Source: Diphasiastrum complanatum
Taxonomy: Eukaryota > Streptophyta > Lycopodiopsida > Lycopodiales > Lycopodiaceae
Assembly: GCA_029204225.1 (NCBI GenBank)
Contig: CM055107.1
Span: 16,487,309-16,551,308 of the forward strand
DNA: 64,000 nucleotides
Direction of reading: 5' to 3'
A program made the position numbers and the translations under genes. Positions 1 through 13,300 of the stretch are shown here, one piece after another; position 1 is the first letter of the stretch; every line of letters starts with the position of its first letter. Under the pieces are notes generated by a model, which did no database searches, was not told the DNA's origin, and worked only from the letters and a program-made list of their open reading frames with translations.

Positions 1-95
1 ATCTTCAATTATGATGTGTAGAATGTAATTTTTTTGTGTAGCTTGAATCACATGTGTGAATGTTGTCGTACTACTGTTGTTGTATAGACAGGGAC
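1..95. other. Unassigned flank left of copia-1
   Basis: AT-rich sequence with no coding signal or repeat that I recognise. It ends at the 5-bp target duplication of the neighbouring copia element. Confidence 0.4.
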
Positions 96-100
96 AATAG

Positions 101-373
101 ACTTAGAATTTGCTTCGAACATGAACACAGATCATGCTACACAATAACACAAACTAAAACACTCTCCACAAAAAGCTCACATAGCAGCTGTATTTCTCAA
201 AATGAAATGACACTGTACATATAGTTGTTCATTCAGGCAACCCATGCATGACCCAGGTTGCCGTTGGCGGGATGCGTGTCCCATTGACTTGCCTCGTGGC
301 GAGGCCAACTGATCCTTATCAACTAATAGGACCCACAGTACAGTAGCACAATGATTCTACTTTAAATCTAACT
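101..373 (-). repeat. Copia-1 3' LTR
   Basis: Direct copy of 5748-6018. On the plus strand it starts ACTTAGAATT and ends TCTAACT. The near-palindromic ends (AGTTAGAATT at one end, AATTCTAAGT at the other, minus strand) replace the usual TG..CA. It has several substitutions and one small indel against its partner. Confidence 0.9.
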
Positions 374-427
374 CTCTCCCTTAAAGTAGGGTCTACTTTT
401 TATACAGTCATATACATAGCTTTAAAG

Positions 428-3400
428 TCAACAAACTTTAGGTACAGAAAGCTTTGATATAAACTTATCAAACTTTTCTCCAACAAGTGGCTTAATGAAA
501 ATATCAGCTAGTTGTTTTTCCGTACTACAATGAACAACATGAATTTCATGACTCAGCAACCTCTCACGTATAAAGTGATATTGAATCTCAATGTGTTTGA
601 TTCTCGCATGGAACACTGGATTCTTTGCTAGCTAAATACCACTCTGACTGTCGCTATGTAATGTCGTGGGATTTTTTTGCTTCATGCCAACTTCTTCCAA
701 CATTTGTCTCAACCATACAGCTTCCTGTGTTGCACTACACATTGCCTTATGCTCTGCTTTTGTGATGGATAGAGCAATTGCACTTTGCTCCTTACTAGAC
801 CAGGAAAAGCAACTACCACAAAACTGAAATACATACCCTGTGGTGGATCTACGATCATCATAGTCACCTCCCCAATTCGCATCCACATAGCCACACAACT
901 CAGGTAAACCATCATGCTTCTTGTAAATCAAGCCATAATCTGAAGTGTCTTTCACATAACGCAAAATGCGTTTAGCTGCCTTCCAATGCATTTCCGTAGG
1001 TGCTGCCATAAACTGACTTACAATGCCAACATCATAGCATATATTTGGTCTAGTCGTGGTAAGGTAAATCAAGCTCCCTACTAACTGCCTATACAGCGTA
1101 GCATTAAATGATTGTGACTCATCAAGCTTAGAAAGCTTTTCACCTGGTTCAATAGGAGTATTCACTGGTTTGCAATCCTGCAACCTAAACCTGTGCAGCA
1201 GCTCTTTGACATACTTTACCTATGTTAAACCCACTTCGTGTCCTTTTTGCCACACCTCTACTCCAAGGCAATAATGCATCAGGCTGAGATTTGTCATCTC
1301 GAATTGTTCCACAAGGTCTTTCTTGATCATGTCTATCATATCTTGATTATTTCTCGTAATAATCAAGTCATCAACATAAAGAGCAATCAAAGCAACCATA
1401 CCATCAAAGCATAAGACATATAGATCTGGACACCATCCCCTTTGAACGGAAGTAGGCATCAATTCTGCTATACCACGCACGTGGTGCCTGTTTAAGACCA
1501 TAAAGCGCTTTCTTCAAGCGACATACTTTATTTTCATGTCCCTTCACTACAAAACCTTCAGGTTGATCCATGAACACCTCTTCTTCAAACTCACCATTTA
1601 GAAAAGCAGATTTCACATCCATCTGATGCAAAGGCCAACCAAAATGTGGAGCTAAAGCAACAAGTAGATGTAGAGTATTCCACTTACATACTGGCACAAA
1701 GGTCTCCTCATAGTCGATGCCTTTACTTTGTGCATACCCTTTGATCACCAATCTTGCCTTGTGCTTTGCTATACTTCCATCTGCATGGTACTTAGTCCTA
1801 TATACCCATTTGCAACCAATGGGTTTCTTGCCAACTAGTGGTTCTACTAAGTCCCATGTGCTATGCATAGCAATTGACTCCATCTCCTCTCCCATGGCCT
1901 TGACCCAAATGTCATCATCCTTCGCTTCACCATAAGTCGAAGGTTATTTGCTTTGAATAATGCTAGATAAGAGAGCATAATTTGCTTCATACCTTTCAGG
2001 TTGTGTCTTCTCTCTTGTTGATCTTTGTAGCTCTCCCTGGCTAGATGATCCTGGAAAGTCATCCATGTCGCGGCTCTCCAACAATCTCTCAAACCACTTA
2101 GGGAGCTTCCTGTCAGGTGATCGGCTTCTGGTGAAAATGTATCCCATGGTACATCCTTCTCCTTGCGTTTGTCACCTGCAACTTCAATCCTTCTTGCACC
2201 AAAAGGTTTATCTCTACCTCTCCAATCTGTTTCTTGGGGTTGAGTAGTAGTATCTTGAGATGTATCCTCGTGTTCATCACTTGGAAGGTCAATGAATGGA
2301 TCATCATCAGGAGGTATCCTCACTATACCATCTTTCCCACTAGATGTATCTATCTTCTCAACATCCTCGTCTTCATACATCTTGGATTCATCAAAGATAA
2401 CATCACAGCTTACATGGATTTTGTTTTCCACTGGATCAAAACATCTATAGCCCTTCACACGTTCATCATATCCTAGGAATGTACACTTAATAGCTTTCAC
2501 ATCAAGTTTATGTCTCTCTTCCTTAGGAATGTGTACAAAGGCCTTACATCCAAAGATTCGCAAGTGGTTCACCTTTGGCTTCTTCTTCGTGAATGCTTCA
2601 TCAGGTGTTATTTTTGGTATGGCAATGGTAGGAATTCTATGTTGAAGATAGACTGCCGTACTGCATGCTTCTGACCAAAAATCTTTTGGTAGTTTCATCT
2701 CAGCTAGCATAGATCTGGCACTTTTCACAATCGTACGATTCTTGCGCTCAGCTACACCATTGAGAGCAGGAGTATGAGCTTGCGTAAATTGTCTTTTAAT
2801 CCCACATTGATCACAAAGATCATTGAAGTCATTAGACTTGTACTCACCTCCTTCTTCAAGAAGTAGATCCACGTCTTACATGACATATTATCAATAAAGG
2901 TCATGAAATAGAAGGCTTTACATAAGGACATGGTCATCATAGGCTCGCGTAAATCTGTGTGGATTAAATCCAGGATGTTCTTTGCCCTTGCAACACCCCC
3001 TTTATTGAACTTCTCTCGACGATGCTTCCCATATACACATGATTCGCACATCGATTTCAAGTGGTCTTCTATAGTAGGCAATCCTGTTACCATCTCCAAT
3101 TTTCTCATCAAATTGAGGCTTCCCAAGTTCAAGTGACCAAGCCTCTTATGCCACAGCTCAGTTTTGGAATGGACGATACAAGTCCATGTTGCCCCTTGAT
3201 TGTAGCATTCAACATGTACAATTTTGTATTGGGCTCCCTTACTCCATCCGCAATAACTTTGAACTTTTGGTTCACATCCTTCACAAAGCAACGATCATGG
3301 GCGAATTCCACTTTCAACTTTTGATCAGTTTTGACTCCAACAGAAAGTAAATTTTTCTTCAAACCTAGTACGTAAAGTACCTCCATGATCATCCTGCTTT

Positions 3401-4452
3401 TGCCATCAAGTAGTTGGATTGAAACGGTGCCTATCCCCTTGATCTTGCACACATCGCCATTTGCTTGTGAAACGGACGTTCCGTTATCCAACACTTTCAA
3501 GCTCTGAACCAATTCTTGTTACCTGTTATGTGTCTTGTGGCTCCCGGGTCAATATACCACACTTGATCATCTTGATTAGATGAAAATGCAGATATGAAGA
3601 TGCTTGAGTCTTCAATCTCACCCTCATTGACAAGGTTACCTGCTTGCTTTGGTTTCCCCTTGCCTTGTTCCGCTAGAAATTTGCGACATTCACTCTTCCA
3701 ATAGCCCTTTTTACCACAATGGAAGCACTTGCCTTTCTTCTTGGTCTTACTGAAAGATCCCTCATCCTCCAGAGACTTGGCAAATTGCTGTAGACTTCTT
3801 CTTGCCCTTGGCCTTTCCTTGTTTTTGGCGTGTCGCAAGTGCCTGATCGTCAGTATTTTGACGTCTAGCTTTCACCATTTCTCGCCGTTGCTCTTCCTGC
3901 ATCAAGATTCCTGTGAGCTCGTCAAAGGTTGACAATCTTTCCCTTGATGCTATTCCGCTCACAAACATCTGATAGGGTTTTGCAATGCCGCACAATGCAT
4001 TGTGCATCAGCTCCACATCACATATGTGCTCACCAATAGAATGCAGTTCATCCCTCATTGTTTTGATTCTGGTCATATACGTCTGAATGTGCTCTCCTTG
4101 TTCCATTCGGACACTATTTAGCTTTGACTTCAGAAACATGATTCTTGATGGATTTGACGTCTCAAACTGCTCCTTTAGCACATCCCATGTCTGTCTGGGT
4201 GTAACAGCATCACAAACGTGGGTAATGATGTGATCCTTCATTGACAAGTTAATGAAGGTCAAAGCTTTCCTCATCTTTTTGTCAAATACTTTGATATCCA
4301 CTTCATTTGGCGGTCTTCTCTCATCACCTATCGACTTCCCACACGTCTTTCTCCATTAGTATGTTTTTCATTTTGAATTTCCACACTGCATAGTTGGAAA
4401 TCCCGTCCAATTTGCTACTTTCACTCAAAATGGACTCTCCCATGTTTGCCAT
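428..4452 (-). pseudogene. Copia-1 gag-pol polyprotein, broken
   Basis: Copia polyprotein remains in canonical order on the minus strand: gag (about 4452-3840), a CCHC zinc knuckle CFHCGKKGYWKSEC (near 3700), an aspartic protease core reading D-P-G-A instead of D-S-G-A (near 3550), a GAG-pre-integrase motif [10 protein letters not shown] (near 3150), integrase (about 3060-2600), reverse transcriptase with LYVDD (about 1860-1260), and copia RNase H (about 1180-430). The frame is lost repeatedly. At least eight shifts or stops separate the pieces, including a stop shortly after the gag start and one inside RNase H near 630. The protease substitution removes a conserved residue beside the catalytic Asp. 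It should therefore be non-autonomous. Confidence 0.9.
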
Positions 4453-5747
4453 AGCAAAACTGCTTGAAACTTCTGCCGTAGGCTAAAAGCAGTATGCCGA
4501 GGCCAACTGCGATGTCAGAAGTTGAAAATAATGACTTGCGCTTTTTTCCTTACCAGGCCACTCGTCGATTTTCCACCAATTTGAAAGCCAAATCGGCGTC
4601 GCCTTCCAAAATGCACTCAGTCGTCAACTCCCAACTACATGCCCAATGGAATGGTGAAATCACTTTTGGTGCACTCCGAACACTTTCTCAGCTGCAATCA
4701 CTCTGTTTTGCTGTACCATACTTGCAGGTATAGTCTGGGTGCCCTTCGTTTGGAGGTTATAGCCTTTCGTTTGGGTCAAAATGGGCAAAGGACCCAAAAA
4801 TATGGATTTTCCTTGTTTTTGAATTGTTTCTTCACCTTGAAGAAACTTCACACTTCACTTGTGAAGGGACCCAACTCCAATTTCAGTATGAAAATTATTA
4901 ATGAAGTTGAAGGCCAGAATGCACTTCAATTCTTCAGGGCCCTCTTCAATTGAATCCAATGGTGGCTTTTAATCCTGCGGCTTACATTTGTCTCCCCACG
5001 CTCAATCCTCATCGTTGAATAAACTCATTATCGATTAGACGGCTGTTAGCGATCTGGGGCTCTAAAATGGACTCTTCCAGCCATGGATTCCCTCAAATAC
5101 ACTACGCTATCCGCCGCGTTGGGCGCGCGTGAGTTGCCTACTCTCTCACGGCTTCCTCCTCCTCTAGCTTACCAGCTATGGCTGCCCTCAAGGTATTCTG
5201 ATTACTTCACAACTGAAGCGCGACTGTCCATGACCACTTCAGACCTGATTCGCACTGCTAGGGCGCCCTCCTTTGGGTTTTTACAGCTTGCAAAACGGTT
5301 CAGAATAGAGAGAAATCTCTGATTTTGTGCTCCCAAACCCCAAACTAGGGTTTCTCACACAAATCTCTTCTTGGCATCCAATTCACAGTGTTCTGACAGG
5401 CCTATCCTCTTGCTCTGAGGTCGTCCTACTGCTAGAACTCTGATGCTTCAATCCGTTTGTCAAACGGTGTCCGATTGAATGCACACTGACTGCAAACACC
5501 ATATAGCCTGCTTCGGAATTTCAAAATTCCGTTTGCTGAGGTTCTGATTCAGCCGACAACCCTTGTCTCTGAATCCTCACACAGTCTCAAGCTCACCAAG
5601 TTTCTATGTGCCAAACTCTCTGCACCAGTGCTTCTCCTTCCGTCTTCAACCCGCCGTAAACCCCGAACTCTCAGAAGACAGTTCTCCCGAAGCTCTCTTC
5701 AACGACGATGCTGTACTGTGTACACTCCCTGTACGGCTCTGATACCA
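4453..5747 (-). other. Copia-1 untranslated leader
   Basis: About 1.3 kb between the 5' LTR with its primer-binding site and the gag start. I see no conserved coding signal. It is longer than the short leaders usual in copia elements and could include captured or inserted DNA. Confidence 0.5.
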
Positions 5748-6018
5748 ACTTAGAATTTGCTTCGAACAAGAACACAAATCATGCTACACAATAACACAGA
5801 CAGAAAACACTCTCCACAACAAGCTCACATAACTGTATTTCTCAAAATGAAATTACATTGTACATATAGTTGTTCATTCAGGCAACCCATGCATGACCAA
5901 GGTTGCCGTTGGCGGGACGCGTGTCCCGTCGACTTGCCTTGTGGCGAGGCCAACCGATCCTTATCAACTGATAGGACCCACAGTACAGTAGCACAATGAT
6001 TCTACTTTAATTCTAACT
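5748..6018 (-). repeat. Copia-1 5' LTR
   Basis: Partner of the LTR at 101-373, placed next to the primer-binding site, so it is the 5' LTR of this minus-strand element. It is followed by the second aatag target duplication. Confidence 0.9.
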
Positions 6019-6023
6019 AATAG

Positions 6024-6586
6024 TATATTGGATCTTAGTGATTTTGATGAGTTTTTCATGTATTTCCAAGTTCTAGCATGGTAGATGCATGATTTCTAGC
6101 TTGATGATGAATCTAGATGTGCACTCAAATTGAGCCCTAGATCTAATTGATTCATTAACCATCTTTTGGATCTAATTTTTTCACAAAGCCTACACTCACA
6201 TTCTTACTTTTGTCAACATTTTTTTGGACACTTGTTATCTATAGATTGGTACATACTTCAAAGTCCATGGGCTTTATGGGCCAAATGCCTTTTATGCTTT
6301 AAAGCCCAAACGTAATGTCCAATCTCCAAAGCCCATAAGCTTTCTACATAAACAAACAAGGAGATTAAAAGATCACAAGAAGGTAGGCTTAGCCCTATTC
6401 ATGCACCCAAACAATAAACTCATGGAAACATTAGATTTGTTAAAAATCAAAAAAGTTGAGATTAAAGAAAAGACTTAGAACATTAAAAATCAACAATTCT
6501 AAATCTTAAACTCACATAGCACACACAGGTCACCTTTTCACAAATAGTAGTGATAGACTAATATGCTATGGCGGGAAAACTAACAA
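6024..6586. other. Intergenic, unassigned
   Basis: AT-rich sequence between copia-1 and the SINE. I see no gene, RNA or repeat structure in it. Confidence 0.4.
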
Positions 6587-6604
6587 GGTGATTAGTATAT
6601 AATG

Positions 6605-6687
6605 CTTCTTGGTTTCCAAGGGGAGGCTCGAACCTGGGACCAAAGAAATTTTGGATGCCAAGCTAACCAGTTGAGCCAACCCCGTTG
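6605..6687 (-). mobile_element. Short tRNA-derived SINE
   Basis: Read on the minus strand this 83-bp unit starts CAACGGGGTTGGC. It has an A-box-like GGCTCAACTGGTTAGC and a B-box GGTTCGAGCC at tRNA-like spacing, then ends CCAAGAAG. It is flanked by perfect 18-bp direct repeats ggtgattagtatataatg (6587-6604 and 6688-6705), typical of target-primed reverse transcription. The body is barely longer than a tRNA and lacks an A-tail, so it may be a truncated SINE or a retrotransposed tRNA-like RNA. The two Pol III boxes with an 18-bp duplication make it convincing as a retroposon. Confidence 0.8.
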
Positions 6688-6705
6688 GGTGATTAGTATA
6701 TAATG

Positions 6706-7226
6706 AAAGCTTTGACTTATGCAAGGCATTCAATTGTGAGAAAAGAAAAAACAAAATAGAGATTGCGTTGAAAAAACATATAAGAACAAAATCATTTTCA
6801 ATCTAATCTTTGAGCTCTTACCTTAAGAGTGCCACCTCAACTTTTATAGGTTAACCCTCAACAAAGGAGTAAAATTATGCCATATGATGGCCTCAACAAT
6901 GAACTAATTAGTGTGTATAAAACCACATACCCTCTTTCCCTCCTACAGGTTTGAAGGAGTGCAAAGAAAATAAAGAGTGTGAACGATGGTTGCTTGGAGA
7001 TAGAGCTGCAAGGAAGGACATGGGCAAGGAGGAAAGAGCTTGAAGATAGAGCTGCAAGGAAGGACATGGGCAGGGAGGAAAAAAGTGTAACATTTTGGGT
7101 TGTTGGATCGCACCCATTCACTGCTCTAGAGCTCACTCCACGACACAGTGGTATCGGAAAGAAGTAATATTTTGGGTTGTTGGATCGCACTCATTTGGGT
7201 TTTGAGAGTCCTTTGAGTCTCACAAC
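6706..7226 (+). promoter_or_regulatory. Presumed promoter and 5' leader of MMS21
   Basis: This segment lies directly upstream of the MMS21 start codon and should hold its promoter and 5'UTR, although no TATA box or start site can be fixed. It contains a 46-bp tandem duplication (copies from 6998 and 7044, core gctgcaaggaaggacatggg) and a 30-bp direct repeat (7088-7117 and 7165-7194, core attttgggttgttggatcgc). Confidence 0.4.
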
Positions 7227-7304
7227 ATGGCGGGGGCTGCACCACTGGAGCGAATTCGTAACACAGCCAAGGCCTTGGAGTCCTCTGATCGAACTCTCAT
7301 GGCA
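7227..7304 (+). CDS. MMS21: MMS21 exon 1 (residues 1-26)
   Basis: The start ATG sits in acaacATGGCGG, and the exon encodes [20 protein letters not shown] and six more residues before donor gtcagt. It ends in phase 0, matching exon 2, which begins 18 kb away. The residues resemble the start of plant HPY2 proteins, and nothing comparable lies between 24277 and 25361. This is the least certain exon because of its distance and weak donor. Confidence 0.85.
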
Positions 7305-10300
7305 GTCAGTACTTAACTACTTACTTACTTGTCTTATACCATTCCTTTTGTGTGTGATTCTGGTTTGCATCACGAAGAGGGGCCTAAAATCTGTTTGCAC
7401 TATGCCATTGTTGAACAATAGCTTCGCTGACTGAATTGTTTCTCTTAATTAACGCCTCAAATCTGGCATGAGAAAAATAAAATCCTTGTGCAAAATAGAT
7501 TGGGGAACGATTCTTGATTCTAATCTCATAGAAATTAGTCAAGTTTCTTTCCAGTTGCTTTTGAATTTGGAGGAGTTTCTAGGGGTTTTTCAAATTGTTT
7601 GGCAAGAGCTAAATTTAAATTTTTAAGAAGTTTCAAATAAATCAAATTGAGATTCAAACCTCCTCGATTTGAACACCCGGGGATCATGATTGAAATGTAA
7701 TTTACGACTTGCTAACAATTAACAATTGAACGTTGGTGGTTCAAAATTTTCTTGTGAAGCCAGCCATTGTCAAGCTGTGCCACGTTGTGTTGTCGTTTTG
7801 TTGGTGCTTGAATTTTTTTTTGTCCCTTACCTATTGTGTCTTTTTCTACACTTATAATGTGCATTTGAGAGTCCTTAAAGCAAAATATTAAGAATGTTGT
7901 ATTTCGTTGATTGATTGACCCTTATATGCAAATCGCTAGGGATCAAGAAAAAACTTGAATCTAAGAGATATTTTTGTCATGTAGAGCTCCAAGACTTATG
8001 TATAGGTAGAATCAATGAACCGTGTACGGTTCACCACGGTTATGAGAACCGTACAGTGAACCGTACGGTTCTCAGAAAATTCAAGGGGGAACCTTACTAA
8101 TTAATTAATTATTATTTTTTTGTTCCTACCCCCAAAAACAGCCTGTGGATTTCACAATTCTGTTTTACAGTCTGTGGATTTTTACAGTTCGAATTATCAT
8201 AAACAGCCCAAAAACTGTAAAATGAGGGCCAAAAACTATTTTGGGGGGCAACTGGCAAAAAAAGATTAATTTATTAAATAATTGCAGGAACCGTACCACG
8301 GTTCAATGACTACGGTTCCCAGGACCCACGGTTCTGGGAACTGTGGGTTCTATGGTATAGGTGATTAGTGATAATTACTTTCATGGTACTTGACAAAGCC
8401 TCTTTCAAGTCCTTTAAATCTGTGCCAGAATGGCCTCATTTTGATCGTCTTGGTAAAAACAACATCGGTTTCTCAATTGTTGTTATTTTTTGATTAGTAC
8501 ATAGTTATGAATGTAGCCACGGCTGATCTAGATTTAGTCTATGAAAGCATCACATAAGCACGACTTAATCCTAGAAAGCAGGAGAGAGAAAGCTTAAAGA
8601 GACTAAAGAAGGAGATCATATCATCAGCCAAGTAACAAATGACACAGAATCCCTACTTATAGCCAAGAGGAAGCCCTAAAAGGAAGCTTCCAGTGGCTAG
8701 GGCCAAACTGAGAGGGAAAATAGTGCGCCCTCCAAGAAGGCCCCCACTCTCAGTAATATGACCAAATAACCAATATAGTGAATCATAGGGCCCAAGGCCA
8801 ATAATATGGTCTAAATGTCAATAATAGGGCCCAAGGCCAACCATATAGTCTAAATGTCAAATAATGAATAAAAAAGGGCCCAAAGCCTGCCTATGCATAA
8901 AGTAAAGTAAATGTAAATGGACATGGTGAAGGACATGGCGAATGTAATGAGCCGAGTCCAGAACTCTCCCCGACACAAAAATAAGACCCAATTGCCATAA
9001 AGGACTGGATCAAGTAACAACAAGCCCTGGAGGATCAACTGGAACAGCATTTGGTGTAGTAACAACTGGAGCAACAGCTGATGTAGAGGAATCAACAAGT
9101 GCGGCAAGAGCACGAGCCTGATCCGCAAGTGACGGTGTATGATAAAAGACATCAATAGGCTCCCATGTGGCCTCTTCAACAGGACGACCATCCCACTGGA
9201 CTAGGAACTGAATCTGCCGGCGGCGTCGACTATGATGCAAACGCACCTGAAGGATAGCAGCAGGTAATAAAGGAAAGAGATCCGGTGCAGTAGGAAACTC
9301 AGCATCACGAGGAGCATCATCCTCAATAGCAGCACGTAATAAACTGACATGGAATATATCATAGGCACGTGTGGAAGCAGGAAGCTGAAGACGATATGTA
9401 ACTGGACTAAGAACCTCCAATATACAATAAGGCCCATAATAACGTGGTGCAAGCTTCTCAGTAGAAGCATGGCCCTGAATAAAATGATGACGTGCAAACC
9501 GTAGGCGTAGATATACCATATCACCAACATGAAACTCAACATGACGTCGATGACGATCAACTGAAGCCTGATAACGCTGCTGGACCTGCTGCAAATGGGA
9601 ACTGGCCTGGAGAATAAGCTCGCGAGCACCTGATAGAAATGAAGACAGTGTCACAGGTGTATCCTCGGGAGGAAGAGGAATACCAGGTAAAAGAGGTGCA
9701 TAACCATGAGATAATAAAAATGGTGCAACGCCGGTGCTAGTACTAACATAGCTGTTATAGCTATACTCTGCCAAACATAAGTGCTGATCCCAATCCTTCC
9801 CTGAAGGAGTAACAAAATGGCGCAAATAATCCTCAAGGATCCCGTTAAGGACCTCAGACTGCCCATCAGAAGTAGAATGATAAGCAGACCCCATAAAAAG
9901 TTGTACATCCAATATACGCATAAGCTCTGTCCAGAACAATGATGTAAACTTACTATCCCGATTAGAAAGGATAGTACGAGGAAACCCATGTAGGCGAAAT
10001 ATCTCTGAAAGGAACAAGCGTGCACACTGCTCTGTTGTCATAGTATTGCCGACGGGTATGAAATGTGCCTGTTTCGAGAACCTGTCAACTACCACCATAC
10101 ATGAATCGTGACCACGACGGGTGCGGGGAAGGCCAATGATGAAGTCCATAGAAATATCAGTCCACTGGCGGTGAGGAATAGGCCAACTCTGAAGCAAACC
10201 AGCGGACTTAGCACGGGAGTACTTATTACGTAAGCAGAAAGGACAGGTACGAATAAGTACAACAAGCTCTTTCCTAAGGGATGGCCAATAGAAATGATCC

Positions 10301-13300
10301 TTAAGACTAGCATAAGACTTCTGAAAACCAAAATGACCCCCAACTGGGGACGAATGAGCATCCGACAACAACTGAGAACGGATACCCAAAGAACTAGGAA
10401 TACAAAGAGAACCATAATGATAAAGACGGTGGTCAACAATGGAATAAGCCTGATGAGGTGAAGACGACATAGGTGGAGCAGAACTATAAACATCACGAAA
10501 ATCAGAACATGTAAGATAAGCAGATGGAAGATCATCAAACCAGGAAGGGATCGTGGCAACAAGGGTATTCAATAAAGCAGGAAGTCTAGATAATGCGTCA
10601 GCAGCAGTGTTAGCACGACCGGGACGATACAAAATAGAAAAATCAAAAGATTGTAAAAACTGCAACCAACGAAACTGACGATCACTAAGATCACGCTGGG
10701 AGAAGAGATAACGTAAGGACTGATGATCAGTAACGATATCAAAAGGAACACGGTACAGGTAATGGCGCCACTTCTTAAGAGCATAGATAATGGCAAGAAG
10801 CTCTTTCTCATGGACAGAATAACGTTGCTCATAAGAGCGTAAACGACGCGACTCATAAGCAATAATACACTGAGACTGACGAAGCAAGGCACCCAAACCA
10901 ACATTACTAGCATCGGTCTCAACAATAAATTTCTGATCAAACTGTGGTAAACACAGGACAGAGGCCTCCACAACAACACGACGAAGAGTGTCAAAGGCGA
11001 ACTGACAATCAGAAGTCCAAACAAAAGCACTAGACTTCTTCAAAAGGGCATGAAGAGGGGCAGCCACAGTGGCAAAGTGAGGAACAGGACGACGAAGGTG
11101 AGTAGCGAGACCAAGAAACATACGAACATGGTGGACATCTGTGGGAACAGGCCAATCAGCGATTGTTAGAACCTTATGAGGGTCCAAACGAATACGACCA
11201 TCACAAATGAGAAATCCTAAAAACTCAATCTCAACAACAGCAAAGGAACACTTAGAAAGTTTAGCAAACAACTGGTGATGAACAAGCAATTGAAAAAGAG
11301 ATGAAAGATGTAACACATGCTCATCAAGAGTCTTACTAAAAACAAGAATATCATCAAAATAAACTAAAACACAACGACCAAGGAGAGGACGCATGATGTT
11401 ATTCATCACATTCTGGAACGTAGGTGGACCATTAGTAACACCAGAAGGAAGAACACGAAACTCATACAAACGAAGATGGGTACGAAACGCAATCTTGTGT
11501 TCGTCCGAAGGATGCATCCTAATCTGGTGATGGCCGGAACGTAAGTCTATCTCAGAGAAAAGATGAGAGGTGCCTAACTGGTCAAAGAGATCATCCATGT
11601 GAGGAATAGGATACTGGTTACGGATGGTCAACTTATTGAGGGCACGATAATCAATGCAGAGGCGTTTGGAACCATCTTTCTTACTGACAAGGAGAACAGG
11701 GGCACCAAAAGGACTGTGACTAGTAACAATAAGGCCCTGATCTAGTAAAGCAGTAATCTGAAGCTCAACCTCATCACGCTCAGACTTAGACATACGGTAA
11801 GGAGGCCAGGAGGGAGGAGCAAAACCAGGACGCAAATCAATATGGTGGTTCACATCACGTAATGGTGGTAGCGTCGTAGGTTCTGAAAGGACAAATGCAT
11901 ACTGATGTAATAAGTCAGAGATCACCTGAGGAACAGCTGCTGGAGGAGAGGTAGTCACTGGAGAATCTGATGCAGCACGCTGAACACATAATAAAGCTGC
12001 ACAATGAGCCTTAGGTAGGCTGTGGATAAACTGCTTCTCGCTGATCAGCTGGAAACCTGCCTGAGAATCAATACCAGCAAGTGAGTGGGTCACTGCATCA
12101 TGAACAAATGTCAATGTCTGCTGAGCCAGGTCCAAAGTAACCGCTCCCAATGAAGCAAACCAATCAGCACCAAGGATAAGGTCATAGCGCTCCAGAGGAA
12201 TGATATAAAGATCTACCTGTCCAGAAAAATCACCAATGCGGTAGGATAATCCCTGAAACATCTGAGAACTAGGAAATGAGTGAGAACTGGCAACCTCGAC
12301 TGTGAGAGGCTGTGGAGCAGGAATAGGTGAAGCGCGTATCCGGCTGAGAACATAACTGCTGATAAAGGAATGAGTGCTGCCGGTATCAACTAAAGCAGTA
12401 TACTCACGACCAGTAATGCGCACACGTAGCCGAATGGAGCGAGGACCGGGGCACCCTGTCCAGGTAGCATAAGCAAGCTGAGCATGGCAAGTAGCAGGAA
12501 GTAAATAAGTAGAAGGCTCAGGAGATAGATCAGGCTCATCAGATATATGAATGTAGATATCGGACTCATCTGGGGTAGTGCCCTCATGGTAGAAAACAGC
12601 AGTAGAAGTTGGCAGGGGCTGGCGGCAATCACGGGCAATGTGGTCAGGACTCTTACAACGAAAGCAAAGACGCTTCTGCTGAATGTCAGCGAACTCTGCA
12701 GATGTGTAACGTCGGACAAAAGTAGGACGAGGAGGCGGAGGGCGAGGAGCGGGAGAAGTAAGAGAAGAGGTCGGGACGACAGTGGATGGGGCAGATGGGG
12801 CCGGAGATGGTAGAGGTGAAAGAGATGGACGGGGTCGGGAAAAGCGAAAGGGAGCAGGATCAGGGTATTGATGCTGTAAAGTACTAGCAAGGGACATGGC
12901 CTCAACAAGTGTGGGTGGACGGAAAGAAGAGACATCGTATCGTAGAGCACCACAAAGTCCAGCAATGTAGCGAGAAATAAGCTCGGTGGGCTGAAGATTT
13001 GTAAAGAGGTAGGAAAGGTCCATAAACTGATCTGTATAGGAAGAAAGATCACCAGTCTGAGTAAGACTACGGAATATATCATGCTGGCAGCTCAGCCACT
13101 GAGGGTCAATCATAGCATGACGAAGATCACGACGAAAGGTAGGCCATAACTGGAGAACGTCCCGATCAGGGTCAAGTTGGTAGACCTGCCACCAATTGGC
13201 AGCACATCCATCTAAATGTAAGGCGGCTAACTGGATCTTCTGAGGATCAGTCTTAGGGTAAATCTGAAAATAAGTATCAAGCTTTGCAAACCAATTCTCT

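Larger units (their letters stand above)
101..6018 (-). mobile_element. Copia-1: old full-length Ty1/copia retrotransposon
   Basis: A complete but decayed copia element read on the minus strand. Two related LTRs (101-373 and 5748-6018) flank gag-pol remains. The insertion is bounded by the 5-bp direct duplication aatag (96-100 and 6019-6023). On the minus strand a primer-binding site TGGTATCAGAGCC (5735-5747), complementary to initiator-Met tRNA, directly follows the 5' LTR. A purine tract AAGGGAGAG (374-382) directly precedes the 3' LTR. The LTRs differ at roughly 17-18 of 270 positions by eye, making this the oldest of the four complete elements here. It lies about 1.2 kb upstream of the MMS21 start codon. 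Confidence 0.93.

Noticed and set aside
12547-12813. Arg-rich plus-strand frame
   Set aside because: Antisense shadow of the gypsy-1 Gag/zinc-knuckle region.
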